Numbered from the stretch's first letter, positions 1 through 6,099 are shown. The stretch: 7,264 bases of DNA from Candidatus Moranbacteria bacterium CG_4_8_14_3_um_filter_41_13 (GCA_002782305.1 PFHN01000092.1:1-7264), one strand, 5' to 3'. Program-made: numbers and translations. Notes: a model not told the origin generated them from the sequence alone.

Positions 1-22
1 TTCGTTCTTGTTTCCCATATGT

Positions 23-80
23 GTAAGAGTTAACAGTGTTACCCTCTTACCTTATCAGATGTCACCCCTTACTGTTAACT
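23..80. promoter_or_regulatory. Nested inverted repeats upstream of the RiPP promoter
   Basis: Two interlocked inverted repeats lie just upstream of the -35 box. One is a 7-base pair of arms, 23-29 (GTAAGAG) and 44-50 (CTCTTAC). The other is a perfect 10-base pair, 28-37 (AGTTAACAGT) and 71-80 (ACTGTTAACT), each arm holding the self-complementary GTTAAC. A looser direct repeat (GTTACCCTCTTAC at 38-50, GTCACCCCTTAC at 61-72) overlaps both. The arms end 10 bases before the -35 hexamer, a position typical of an operator or activator site. The arrangement is seen directly; the regulatory role and the binding protein are inference. It could also be the remains of an upstream terminator, since what lies left of position 1 is unknown. 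Confidence 0.4.
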
Positions 81-90
81 ATACATGTGA

Positions 91-118
91 TTTACAAATT
101 TTCCTCGTATGTTATAAT
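91..118 (+). promoter_or_regulatory. Sigma-70-type promoter of the Cys-rich peptide operon
   Basis: The -35 box TTTACA (91-96) is followed by a 16-base spacer and a perfect TATAAT (113-118). The TG of an extended -10 element sits at 110-111. Transcription should begin near position 125, giving a leader of about 65 bases before the peptide start at 190. This is the best promoter match in the window and implies high expression of the precursor. Confidence 0.75.
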
Positions 119-123
119 ATAAA

Positions 124-143
124 GTCCACAGTTTTTTGTGGAC
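124..143 (+). promoter_or_regulatory. 5'-terminal mRNA stem-loop
   Basis: A perfect 7-bp stem (GTCCACA 124-130 with TGTGGAC 137-143) closes a 6-base loop. It coincides with the predicted transcription start near 125, so the transcript would begin in the hairpin itself. In other bacteria such 5' stem-loops protect mRNA from decay; that role is inferred here. It is not followed by a T-run and so is not a terminator. Confidence 0.5.
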
Positions 144-189
144 AGGTAGTTCTTTAAAAATTTCATTGAAACGAAAGGGGGTGAGATAT

Positions 190-387
190 ATGCTTCAATC
201 TTCTCAGAAACCGCGTGATGTATTTCTTTTTCCCAGTCCTGCGGATTTGAAAAAGGTGCTGGGGGAAATTGAAAATACTCAACAAAATATCAGTGCTGGG
301 CGTTGTAGTTGTGTGTGTCATAATGCTTGTGCATGTAAATGCAATTGCGCTTGCTCGTGCAACTGCACCTGTCGCTGCCCGTGGTAA
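190..387 (+). CDS. Cys-rich RiPP precursor peptide, alternating-Cys core
   Basis: This is a 65-residue peptide with the layout of a RiPP precursor. Residues 1 to about 37 form a Cys-free leader with a probable helix (ADLKKVLGEIE, 18-28) ending in SAG. Residues 38-65 form the core: 12 Cys at 39, 41, 43, 47, 49, 51, 53, 55, 57, 59, 61 and 63, followed by a Pro-Trp end. Every Cys is at an odd position; only Asn45 breaks the series. I chose ATG 190 because AAGGGGGTGA (175-184) matches the full anti-16S consensus at 9 of 10 bases with ideal spacing; the in-frame ATG at 136 would bury this site. The gene is first in its operon and the radical SAM maturase follows 59 bases downstream. A plain metal-binding metallothionein-like peptide is the main alternative, but the leader and neighbour favour a modified peptide. 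I do not recognise the core as a named family. Confidence 0.8.
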   Translation: MLQSSQKPRDVFLFPSPADLKKVLGEIENTQQNISAGRCSCVCHNACACKCNCACSCNCTCRCPW

Positions 388-394
388 TAGTAAC

Positions 395-432
395 AGACGA
401 CATTGGCATAGAATGTTGATGTCGTCTTTTTT
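395..432 (+). terminator. Intrinsic (probably partial) terminator between precursor and maturase
   Basis: A perfect 9-bp stem (AGACGACAT 395-403 with ATGTCGTCT 419-427), a 15-base loop and six T (427-432) follow the precursor stop by 7 bases. The maturase ribosome binding site begins immediately after it. A leaky terminator here would yield many copies of precursor mRNA and few of the maturase, a known arrangement in RiPP operons. The large loop makes it weaker than the one at 1828-1860. Confidence 0.65.
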
Positions 433-446
433 AGAAAGGAGCTATC

Positions 447-1817
447 ATGTCTATTCTATTGCCTTCCCGTTTCGTCCATGTATTCAGACGTGATGATATG
501 GTTGCTTTATACCATTCCCTCAGGATGAGGCCAATATATTTTTCATCGCGTGAATGGGACTCTTTATCGAAATCTCTTGGGATAAGTGAAGAATCGATGG
601 AGTTGATAATAGATCAGAAAGTCATTGACTCTCTGTATGAGGCAAAAATTTTCGTTCAGAGTCCAGCAGACGATGACCGTGTGATTGATTTTTTCCGGTC
701 AAATTTTGGCAGGCCGGAGGTCAGTATTGTATATTTTGTCTTAACTGACAAATGCAATTTTTCTTGTAGTTATTGCTTTGTCAGAAATAGCATGCCAGAC
801 GGGTATCAGGAACGAACCATGAGCATGACAACGGCGGATCGAGGACTGGATCGATTTTGCGAAATTATCTCAAGAAATCAAGAAACCTTCAGTAAAGAAA
901 AAACCATCATCTTCTATGGTGGCGAGCCACTTATGAATACGAAAGTCCTTTCATATTTACTGGATAAGATTCGCGCGTACAAATTAGCAGGAAAACTTCC
1001 AGAAAAAACATCTCTAAGTCTCGTCACAAATGGTTCGTTGATTACGGAAAAAATCGCCAAACTTTTGAAAGAGCACGCTGTTTCTGTCGGGATATCCATA
1101 GACGGTGATGAAGCTGTCACAAGCGCAAATCGGGAAGGAGTAAAGGGAAATCCGATATATAGCAATGTGATGCGTGGTTTCAAGATTTGCACGAATGCAG
1201 GAGTCGATGTTGGCGTTTCATGTACGCTTTCAGTCGAAAGTGTGAAGAATTTTCAAAAAACAATGAAAACATTGGTTGATGATCTTAGAATAGCAGGCAT
1301 GGGGTTCAATCTTGCCATGGCTACACCTGGTTATCCACTTCCGAATGGCTACGCGGAAGAAGCATCAAAGTGCATCATTGATGCGTACAAAGTGTTCAGG
1401 GAACGTGGCATCTACGAGGATCGAATCATGAGGAAGGTTAATGCGTTCGTTGAGGCGAAAGTTTATCCGTATGACTGTGGTGCTGCTGGCGGTGGCCAGA
1501 TAGTGATTGCACCTGATGGTCAGATTGGGGTGTGCCATGGATACTTAGGAGAAAGGAAGTTCTTTTGTTCACATGTTCAGGAATCCAGTTTTGACCCAGA
1601 AACGGACCCAGTCTTTCTTGAATGGAGTCGTCGCTCGCCGTTATTTATGGAAGAATGCCAAAGATGTTCAGCACTTGGCATATGTGGTGGTGGATGTCCG
1701 TTGCAGGCAGATATTGATACTGGATCGATATGGGGCCTTGATTCCAGGTTTTGTGTCCATTCTAAAAAAACTTTGGAGTGGCTCATCTGGGATCTTTACG
1801 ATCAATTTCGAAAATAG
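447..1817 (+). CDS. Radical SAM/SPASM peptide maturase
   Basis: This 456-residue enzyme is predicted to modify the cysteine-rich peptide encoded just upstream, using S-adenosylmethionine cleavage on an iron-sulfur cluster. The radical SAM cluster motif CX3CX2C is C103, C107 and C110, and the SAM-binding GGEP motif is at 158-161. The C-terminal SPASM domain supplies ligands for two more [4Fe-4S] clusters: C344, C363, then CX2CX5CX3C (C404, C407, C413, C417) and C436. Residues 1 to about 90 precede the barrel and may hold a leader-binding (RRE-like) domain; that is inference from position and length, not a recognised motif. AGAAAGGAG (433-441) lies 5 bases before ATG 447 and fixes the start. 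In this superclass, partners of Cys-rich peptides usually form thioether links (sactipeptides, ranthipeptides), but the chemistry cannot be read from sequence. The SPASM layout resembles anaerobic sulfatase-maturase relatives, yet no sulfatase is nearby. Confidence 0.92.
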   Translation: MSILLPSRFVHVFRRDDMVALYHSLRMRPIYFSSREWDSLSKSLGISEESMELIIDQKVIDSLYEAKIFVQSPADDDRVIDFFRSNFGRPEVSIVYFVLTDKCNFSCSYCFVRNSMPDGYQERTMSMTTADRGLDRFCEIISRNQETFSKEKTIIFYGGEPLMNTKVLSYLLDKIRAYKLAGKLPEKTSLSLVTNGSLITEKIAKLLKEHAVSVGISIDGDEAVTSANREGVKGNPIYSNVMRGFKICTNAGVDVGVSCTLSVESVKNFQKTMKTLVDDLRIAGMGFNLAMATPGYPLPNGYAEEASKCIIDAYKVFRERGIYEDRIMRKVNAFVEAKVYPYDCGAAGGGQIVIAPDGQIGVCHGYLGERKFFCSHVQESSFDPETDPVFLEWSRRSPLFMEECQRCSALGICGGGCPLQADIDTGSIWGLDSRFCVHSKKTLEWLIWDLYDQFRK

Positions 1818-1827
1818 TTATTTTACT

Positions 1828-1860
1828 CAGGTGTTATCTTATTGTGACACCTGTTTTTTT
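1828..1860 (+). terminator. Intrinsic terminator of the RiPP operon
   Basis: A 7-bp perfect stem (CAGGTGT 1828-1834 with ACACCTG 1847-1853), extendable by wobble and A-T pairs to about 10 bp with a 6-base loop, is followed by seven T (1854-1860). It starts 11 bases after the maturase stop codon. The next gene's first ATG begins at the base after the T-run. Confidence 0.85.
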
Positions 1861-2640
1861 ATGGTGTATTATATGAATAAGAACTTTTTTGCTATGTTTA
1901 TACAGAAAAAGATACGCACTACTTTCGTTATAAATAAAGATTATGATGCTTTTCAGATATGGGCATCGTTTCATTTTGCTCACGAGGATAGTTTCTTATC
2001 ATTAAATAATTCATTCGGCTTGGATAAATCGATTGGAATGCAAATACGAAGGAGCAAGGATTATAAAGATTGTGCCTATTTAATAGATAATTTTGTTTCT
2101 GAGAAATATAAGAAGAATGAGCACTTACTAGAACAGGCAGTAGAGTCTTATAGTATCGAATGGCAGAAGGTTAATGACATTTTCTATGATTTAGTAGTAG
2201 ATATAACAGGATATGATTGGGAGTTTCAAGAATATGAAGTGATAATGAGTTTGTTTCATACTGGGATTAGTAATAGAAATGCCAATTATGTTCTTCGATC
2301 TGCATACGAGGATGCAAAGGGGCAGACAAGGATAACTGCACATGAAATCCTCATGACTCAGATATGGTATATTTTTGGAAAAGTATTTGGAAAAAAGAGC
2401 GTATCTAGGAATGAAGACTTTTTCTGGTCAGCGAACGAAATCACAACGACAGCCATGCTTGGTCTTGAGTCAAAACTCGACGCTTTATGGCCTGATAACC
2501 AAAAAGGTTTTGATAATTTTCTTTTGAATTATTCAAATATGAGTGAGCTTAGGGATGCTTTTGAGAAAGCATATATTAATAAGCAGTCTTTCGGGGGATA
2601 TCTCAAATATATAGAGTCCTTTCTTAGAAGAAAAATATAG
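1861..2640 (+). CDS. Unrecognised 259-residue protein, possible degenerate zinc-peptidase fold
   Basis: I do not recognise this protein. It is mostly polar and helical in character, without a signal peptide or clear membrane segment. It is rich in aromatic residues, with a Trp-rich second half. A short HE pair (H161-E162 in TAHEILMTQ) followed 31 residues later by E193 in SANEITTTAM recalls the HExxH...E layout of gluzincin metallopeptidases. The second His is missing, so activity would be doubtful; this is a weak resemblance only. The start is uncertain: ATG 1861 directly abuts the terminator T-run, ATG 1873 and ATG 1894 are alternatives, and none has a Shine-Dalgarno site. The reading frame stays open back into the maturase gene, but that part is an overlap shadow. 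A sample (2101-2160) has 21 G+C of 60, against 28 of 60 in the maturase (1501-1560). It may be expressed by readthrough; a role in peptide immunity or processing is speculation. Confidence 0.6.
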   Translation: MVYYMNKNFFAMFIQKKIRTTFVINKDYDAFQIWASFHFAHEDSFLSLNNSFGLDKSIGMQIRRSKDYKDCAYLIDNFVSEKYKKNEHLLEQAVESYSIEWQKVNDIFYDLVVDITGYDWEFQEYEVIMSLFHTGISNRNANYVLRSAYEDAKGQTRITAHEILMTQIWYIFGKVFGKKSVSRNEDFFWSANEITTTAMLGLESKLDALWPDNQKGFDNFLLNYSNMSELRDAFEKAYINKQSFGGYLKYIESFLRRKI

Positions 2641-2659
2641 ACGTGTCTGTTTTTATTCC

Positions 2660-3298
2660 TTACATATTTCCAATCATTGCAATAGTGGGCGTGGTTGAAA
2701 ATATTTTTTGAGCTTCAGTTACAAGATGTTCTTTCTCTATAGACCGAATACGTGAGAAATATTCAGGAAGGGAAAGCGGTTCTATTTCGAATACGAAAGG
2801 CCATCCGTAGAAATAGAGCCTATTACTGATGTCGGCATAATGTCGAGTGAGGGAAGTTGTCATCATTTTCTTTGTAGTTTCGAGTGCCTGTATATCGATG
2901 TTACCAGCTGTTATTTTTGCTATTTCTTCGTTTACCAGTTGCAACGCTTTTGTAACATTCTTTTTTTCTGCTGAGAGTTCGAAACGCATCCAGCCTGTAT
3001 CAGAGAAGTTCTGCAAAACTCCATTGACCCAATATGTCAGACCGTATTCATCACGTAATTTCTGTATGAGACGGGATGTCCATCCAAAGGCAAGATAAGA
3101 ACGTAGAACATCCTCCGTGATACTTCTCTCGAATTCATGAATAGGTGCAGTACGGTAATTGATGCCTATAGTTACCTGATCAAGCGAGGCTTTCGTATCG
3201 AGTATTTGTGTCATCGGTTTCGTATAGGGGAATGCGTCTATAGTTTTTAGTGTTGTCTCTGATGGAAAGAGAGAACACTTTATTTTTAGTATTTTATG
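2660..3298 (-). pseudogene. M16 (insulinase-like) zinc peptidase, C-terminal half only
   Basis: The minus strand encodes the C-terminal domain of an M16 family peptidase. Residues counted from ATG 3214 (184 aa) show the diagnostic RDEYGLTYWV (54-63) preceded by the helix SYLAFGWTSRLIQKL, which in the family contacts substrate in the cavity. Frame and protein-like sequence continue upstream of that ATG to a stop at 3299-3301, with residues that suit the M16 inter-domain linker. The N-terminal half, with the HxxEH zinc motif, is absent, so no catalysis is possible alone. M16 subunits are normally about 420 residues. There is no Shine-Dalgarno site before ATG 3214. The break lies within a few bases of the cysteine desulfurase start at 3296, which suggests that incoming DNA replaced the gene's 5' half. 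It converges with the gene ending at 2640. M16 enzymes do process some radical-SAM peptides (PqqF, AlbE/AlbF), so a past link to the RiPP is possible. It could be a partner subunit, but truncation is the simpler reading. Confidence 0.75.
3249..3287 (+). terminator. Terminator-like hairpin just before the cysteine desulfurase
   Basis: A 12-position stem with one G-G mismatch (AGTGTTGTCTCT 3249-3260 with AGAGAGAACACT 3268-3279) and a 7-base loop is followed by TTATTTTT. Read on the plus strand it fits an intrinsic terminator. On the minus strand the hairpin is followed by A-rich sequence and does not. It ends about 9 bases before ATG 3296 and sits where the M16 remnant loses its 5' half. It could end antisense transcription through the M16 remnant, act as an attenuator for the desulfurase, or mark the edge of transferred DNA. 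Confidence 0.45.
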
Positions 3299-4515
3299 TT
3301 AGACCGTATTTATCTTGATAATCATGCAACTACACGGATTGATCCGAGGGTTTTAGATGCGATGATGCCATTTTTCAAAGAAAAGTATGGTAACCCATCG
3401 AGTACTCATTTATTTGGGGTTGAAGCTCTTAATGCAGTTGAAAAAGCAAGGAGTCTTATTTCAGAAGCAATCGGAGCAAAGAAAGATGAAATTATTTTTA
3501 CTAGCGGAGCTACGGAGGCTAATAATCTCGCAATTCAGGGCATTATTGAGTGGATTCGATATAATAAAAAACATCAATCTATTCATATTATTACGTCCGT
3601 TGTGGAGCATAAGTGCGTCTTGAATACAGTTAAAAAACTTCAACTAGAAGGCATTGAAGTAACACTCTTACCAGTTGATTCTTATGGAGCTATTGATTTG
3701 AACTTACTAAAAAAAGAAATAAAGTCTAATACAGCCTTAGTCTCTTTAATGTTTGCAAATAATGAAATTGGAACCATAAATAATATTATGGATATCGGTC
3801 TTATTTGTAAATCAAAAAATATTATTTTTCATACAGATATTGCTCAAGCTTTTGGAAAAATTCATATGAATTTTAAAAATTTACCAATTGGGCTTGCCTC
3901 GTTTTCAGCTCATAAACTTTATGGACCAAAAGGAGTTGGTTTTCTTTATGTAAAACAGGAACTTAAAGGGATGATGCTTCCATTGTTAAGTGGCGGTGGT
4001 CAGGAATATAACCTTCGATCTGGAACATTGAATGTTCCTAGTATTATTGGGATGGCAGAGTGTATTCGATTAAGTATTGAATGTTTTGAAGAGGATTTAA
4101 AAAAATATCTCAAGCTCCGCTATATTTTATACTCTAGATTATTTTCTCAGTTAGATAATGTAGTTTTAAATGGTCCTGACATAACGTCTGGGGAAGAATT
4201 TTTTTAGAAAACACTGATTTAGAGCAACTCTCCGAAACATTGAGAAGATTGCCAAATAATCTCAATATTACTTTTTTAGGAATAGATTTAAGTAGACTCC
4301 TTCCGCGTATTAGTCACATTGCTGTGTCTACGGGTTCAGCATGTTCTAGCAAGGCTGTTGAACCGTCTTACGTTCTCCGTGCTATTGGATTGAGTGATCA
4401 GAACGCCAGTGCTTCTATTCGTTTTGGTATTGGTCGATTTAATACGGAAGGAGAAATAATTTCAGCTGCTGATTCTATTGTTGAGGCAGTACGAACATTG
4501 AGAAGAAATATATGA
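3296..4515 (+). pseudogene. Cysteine desulfurase (NifS/IscS family), frameshifted at a T7 run
   Basis: This PLP enzyme family converts cysteine to alanine and passes the sulfur on as a persulfide for Fe-S clusters and thio-modifications. The first part (3296-4207, 303 aa) has YLDNHATT at 6-13, SGATEANN (70-77), PLP-stacking H105, D181 and Q184 that hold the PLP ring, the Schiff-base Lys207 in SAHKLYGPKG, and RSGT at 241-244. It stops at TAG 4205-4207, right after seven T (4199-4205). The rest, including catalytic Cys (codon 4342-4344) in STGSACSS, continues in the -1 frame to 4515. One extra T, or a -1 slip on TTT before the stop, would restore a protein of about 406 residues. Without it the product lacks the catalytic Cys. 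Both halves are fully conserved apart from this, so the break is recent, a sequencing indel, or programmed slippage. ATG 3296 gives the family's usual N terminus but has no Shine-Dalgarno site. The 5' two thirds are strikingly AT-rich (11 G+C of 60 at 3781-3840). Confidence 0.85.
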
Positions 4516-5096
4516 AGAGGCTACTTTGTTCTTTAAAGAATTTTTTTAGTGACATTTTTATTATTTTTCCTAAAAAAGATTCTGTTGATTTTAGCAAAGA
4601 TATAATTTTTTTTTCGAAAATTCAGACATCAGAATCCCTCTCTGATTTTGGAAGAGAAATTGTTCAGAGTGCCTGTGGTGTGTTTTGTTTGCAAATGATA
4701 TTTAGTTTTTTTAATAAAGATATTCCTTTGATTGAAAATCTTTCTTTAGATCTTATGCAAACGCATGCTTTTAGTGTTGAAAATGGTCTTGTTCTGACGA
4801 AAGTTAAAGCTGTTTTGCATAAGTACAATTTTTTCTCTAAAACTTATAGTTGTATTTCTTCCAAGAGACTTTTTTATTATTTACTTAACAGCAGTATTCC
4901 TGTAATTGTTTCTGTTACAGGTGCTCAGAGTGGGCATCTTATTGTTTTAGTTGGAGTTTCTATCGAGAATAGACAAGTAACAAAAATTCTTTATTTAGAT
5001 CCAAATAACTCAGCTAGTCATTCTCTTGTAGAGGTAACCCTTATTGAGTGGCAAATGCTTTTTAACGGGAGAGCTCTTGTTGCTTATCCAATTTAA
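4512..5096 (+). CDS. C39-like papain-fold cysteine protease (C39_2 type)
   Basis: This 194-residue protein carries the C39-type catalytic layout: oxyanion Gln52 and nucleophile Cys55 in QSACGVFCLQ, His142 in SGHLIVLVG, and Asp163 in LDPNN. Family members cut peptides, most famously double-glycine leaders of bacteriocins. Here the domain stands alone, without ABC transporter parts. The first 30 residues are only mildly hydrophobic, so export or membrane attachment is unclear. Its ATG overlaps the desulfurase stop (ATGA 4512-4515), which implies translational coupling in one operon. Like the 5' part of the desulfurase it is very AT-rich (11 G+C of 60 at 4561-4620), suggesting the two came together from another source. 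Substrate is unknown. The precursor at 190-387, whose leader ends in Ala-Gly, is one candidate, but the genes are 4 kb apart and that link is inference. Confidence 0.75.
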   Translation: MKRLLCSLKNFFSDIFIIFPKKDSVDFSKDIIFFSKIQTSESLSDFGREIVQSACGVFCLQMIFSFFNKDIPLIENLSLDLMQTHAFSVENGLVLTKVKAVLHKYNFFSKTYSCISSKRLFYYLLNSSIPVIVSVTGAQSGHLIVLVGVSIENRQVTKILYLDPNNSASHSLVEVTLIEWQMLFNGRALVAYPI

Positions 5097-5157
5097 GAGA
5101 ATGTCTAGATGAGTCTCAAATCAACCTCCTCATTCGGAAAAAGCGTAGGGTAAAAAT

Positions 5158-5981
5158 ATGAATACAAAAATAGCTATATTTAAAGGGAAAGAAGTACGGA
5201 GAATCATTCACAATAAAGAATAGTGGTTTTCAGTTGTAGATGTAGTCGGAGCATTGACTGATAGCGCTGATGCTCGGGATTATTGGTACAGAATGAAGAT
5301 TAGGGTTAAAAATGATGATGGAATTGAGTTGTCGACAATTTGTCGACAACTGAAACTGGAATCAGTTGACGGAAAAAAATATGAAACAGACTGTGCTAAT
5401 ACTGAGGGTATTTTCCGTGTTATCCAGTCTATTCCGAGTCCTAAGGCTGAACCGTTCAAGCGTTGGCTTGTGCCAAGGTTGGTTATGAACGAGTTAAAGA
5501 AATCGAAGATCCAGAGCTGGCAACAAAAAGAACGAGGACACTGTATAAATTAAAAGGATATTCTGATGGATGGATTGAAAAAAGAATGCGTGGCATCGCT
5601 ATCAGAGAGGAATTGACAGATGAATGGAAGAACCGAGGCGTAAGAGAAGATACAGAATTCGCGATTTTGACCGCGGAAATATCCAAAGCTGCTTTTGGTA
5701 TGACACCGAGTCAGTATAAGAAATTTAAAGGACTGAAGCGAGAAAACTTGCGGGATCATATGGATGATTTAGAATTGATTTTTTCGATGCTCGGAGAGGC
5801 GTCAACGACAAAGATAGCGAGGAGCAAGGATGTAAAAGGATTTGTAGAGAATAAAGTCGCAGCAAGAAGAGGTGGAAAAATCGCCGGTGATGCCAGGAAA
5901 AAACTTGAACTTGAATCAGGGAGTAAAATCGTTTCAAAAGGAAATTATTTGAAGATTTCACAAAAAAAGAAAATAACATGA
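5158..5981 (+). pseudogene. Bro-N family (phage antirepressor-like) gene, disrupted twice
   Basis: The joined frames give about 274 codons of a Bro-N domain protein, a family of DNA-binding, antirepressor-like proteins from phages, viruses and mobile DNA. From ATG 5158 the frame reads MNTKIAIFKGKEVRRI, meets TAG at 5221-5223 where homologues usually have Trp or Glu (context KE-stop-WFSVVDVV), then continues through the Bro-N core and FKRWL. A 2-base TG repeat expansion at about 5469-5472 (CTTGTGCC for expected CTTGCC) then shifts the frame. The C-terminal part (KVGYERVKEIEDPELA, KLKGYSDGWIEKRMRG, LKRENLRDHM, GEASTT) runs in the other frame to TGA 5979-5981. Two independent lesions mark it as a decayed gene. 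Base composition is like the chromosomal neighbours (29 G+C of 60 at 5581-5640), unlike the AT-rich pair before it. Short ORFs at 5254-5553 and 5463-5981 are its pieces. Confidence 0.85.
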
Positions 5982-6099
5982 AGAGGGATTTGAATTTTCG
6001 GATAAGGGTGCCCGATTCATCATCGAACTGCCACTTCATAATGACAAAATCAAAGTCGGTACTTCTGATGAGCCGACGGGTGTGGAAAAAGGAGAATAA
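5977..6099 (+). pseudogene. Sensor histidine kinase, last ~40 codons only
   Basis: The frame reading GFEFSDKGARFIIELPL and ending at TAA 6097-6099 matches the extreme C-terminal end of a histidine kinase ATPase domain, where a Gly-rich G2 box is followed by xFxIxLP. Everything upstream (sensor, H-box, N and G1 boxes) is missing: an in-frame stop at 5974-5976 and the end of the Bro-N gene lie directly before it. Its position just ahead of a response regulator is exactly where a partner kinase belongs. The fragment has no start codon in frame and is surely not expressed as a kinase. Assignment rests on a short motif plus context. Confidence 0.6.

Noticed and set aside
136..189. Longer precursor starting at ATG 136
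   Set aside because: It would place the near-perfect ribosome binding site (175-184) inside the coding region and begins only about 11 bases from the predicted transcription start with no Shine-Dalgarno site of its own.
1573..1860. Upstream extension of the unknown gene to 1573
   Set aside because: This stretch is another frame of the SPASM domain and reads through the terminator; it is an overlap shadow.
2639..2654. AGACGTGTCT followed by T-run as a terminator between the convergent genes
   Set aside because: The stem would be 4 bp with a 2-base loop, which is too small to fold stably.
4240..4515. Separate small gene starting at TTG 4240
   Set aside because: It is the C-terminal part of the cysteine desulfurase, with the catalytic Cys loop, and homology continues upstream of 4240 in the same frame to the T-run.
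4513..5981. UGA recoded as glycine (Gracilibacteria/Absconditabacteria code)
   Set aside because: TGA at 4513-4515 ends the desulfurase at the normal family length and overlaps the next ATG; TGA 5979-5981 also ends a protein at a sensible point, and no gene contains in-frame TGA.
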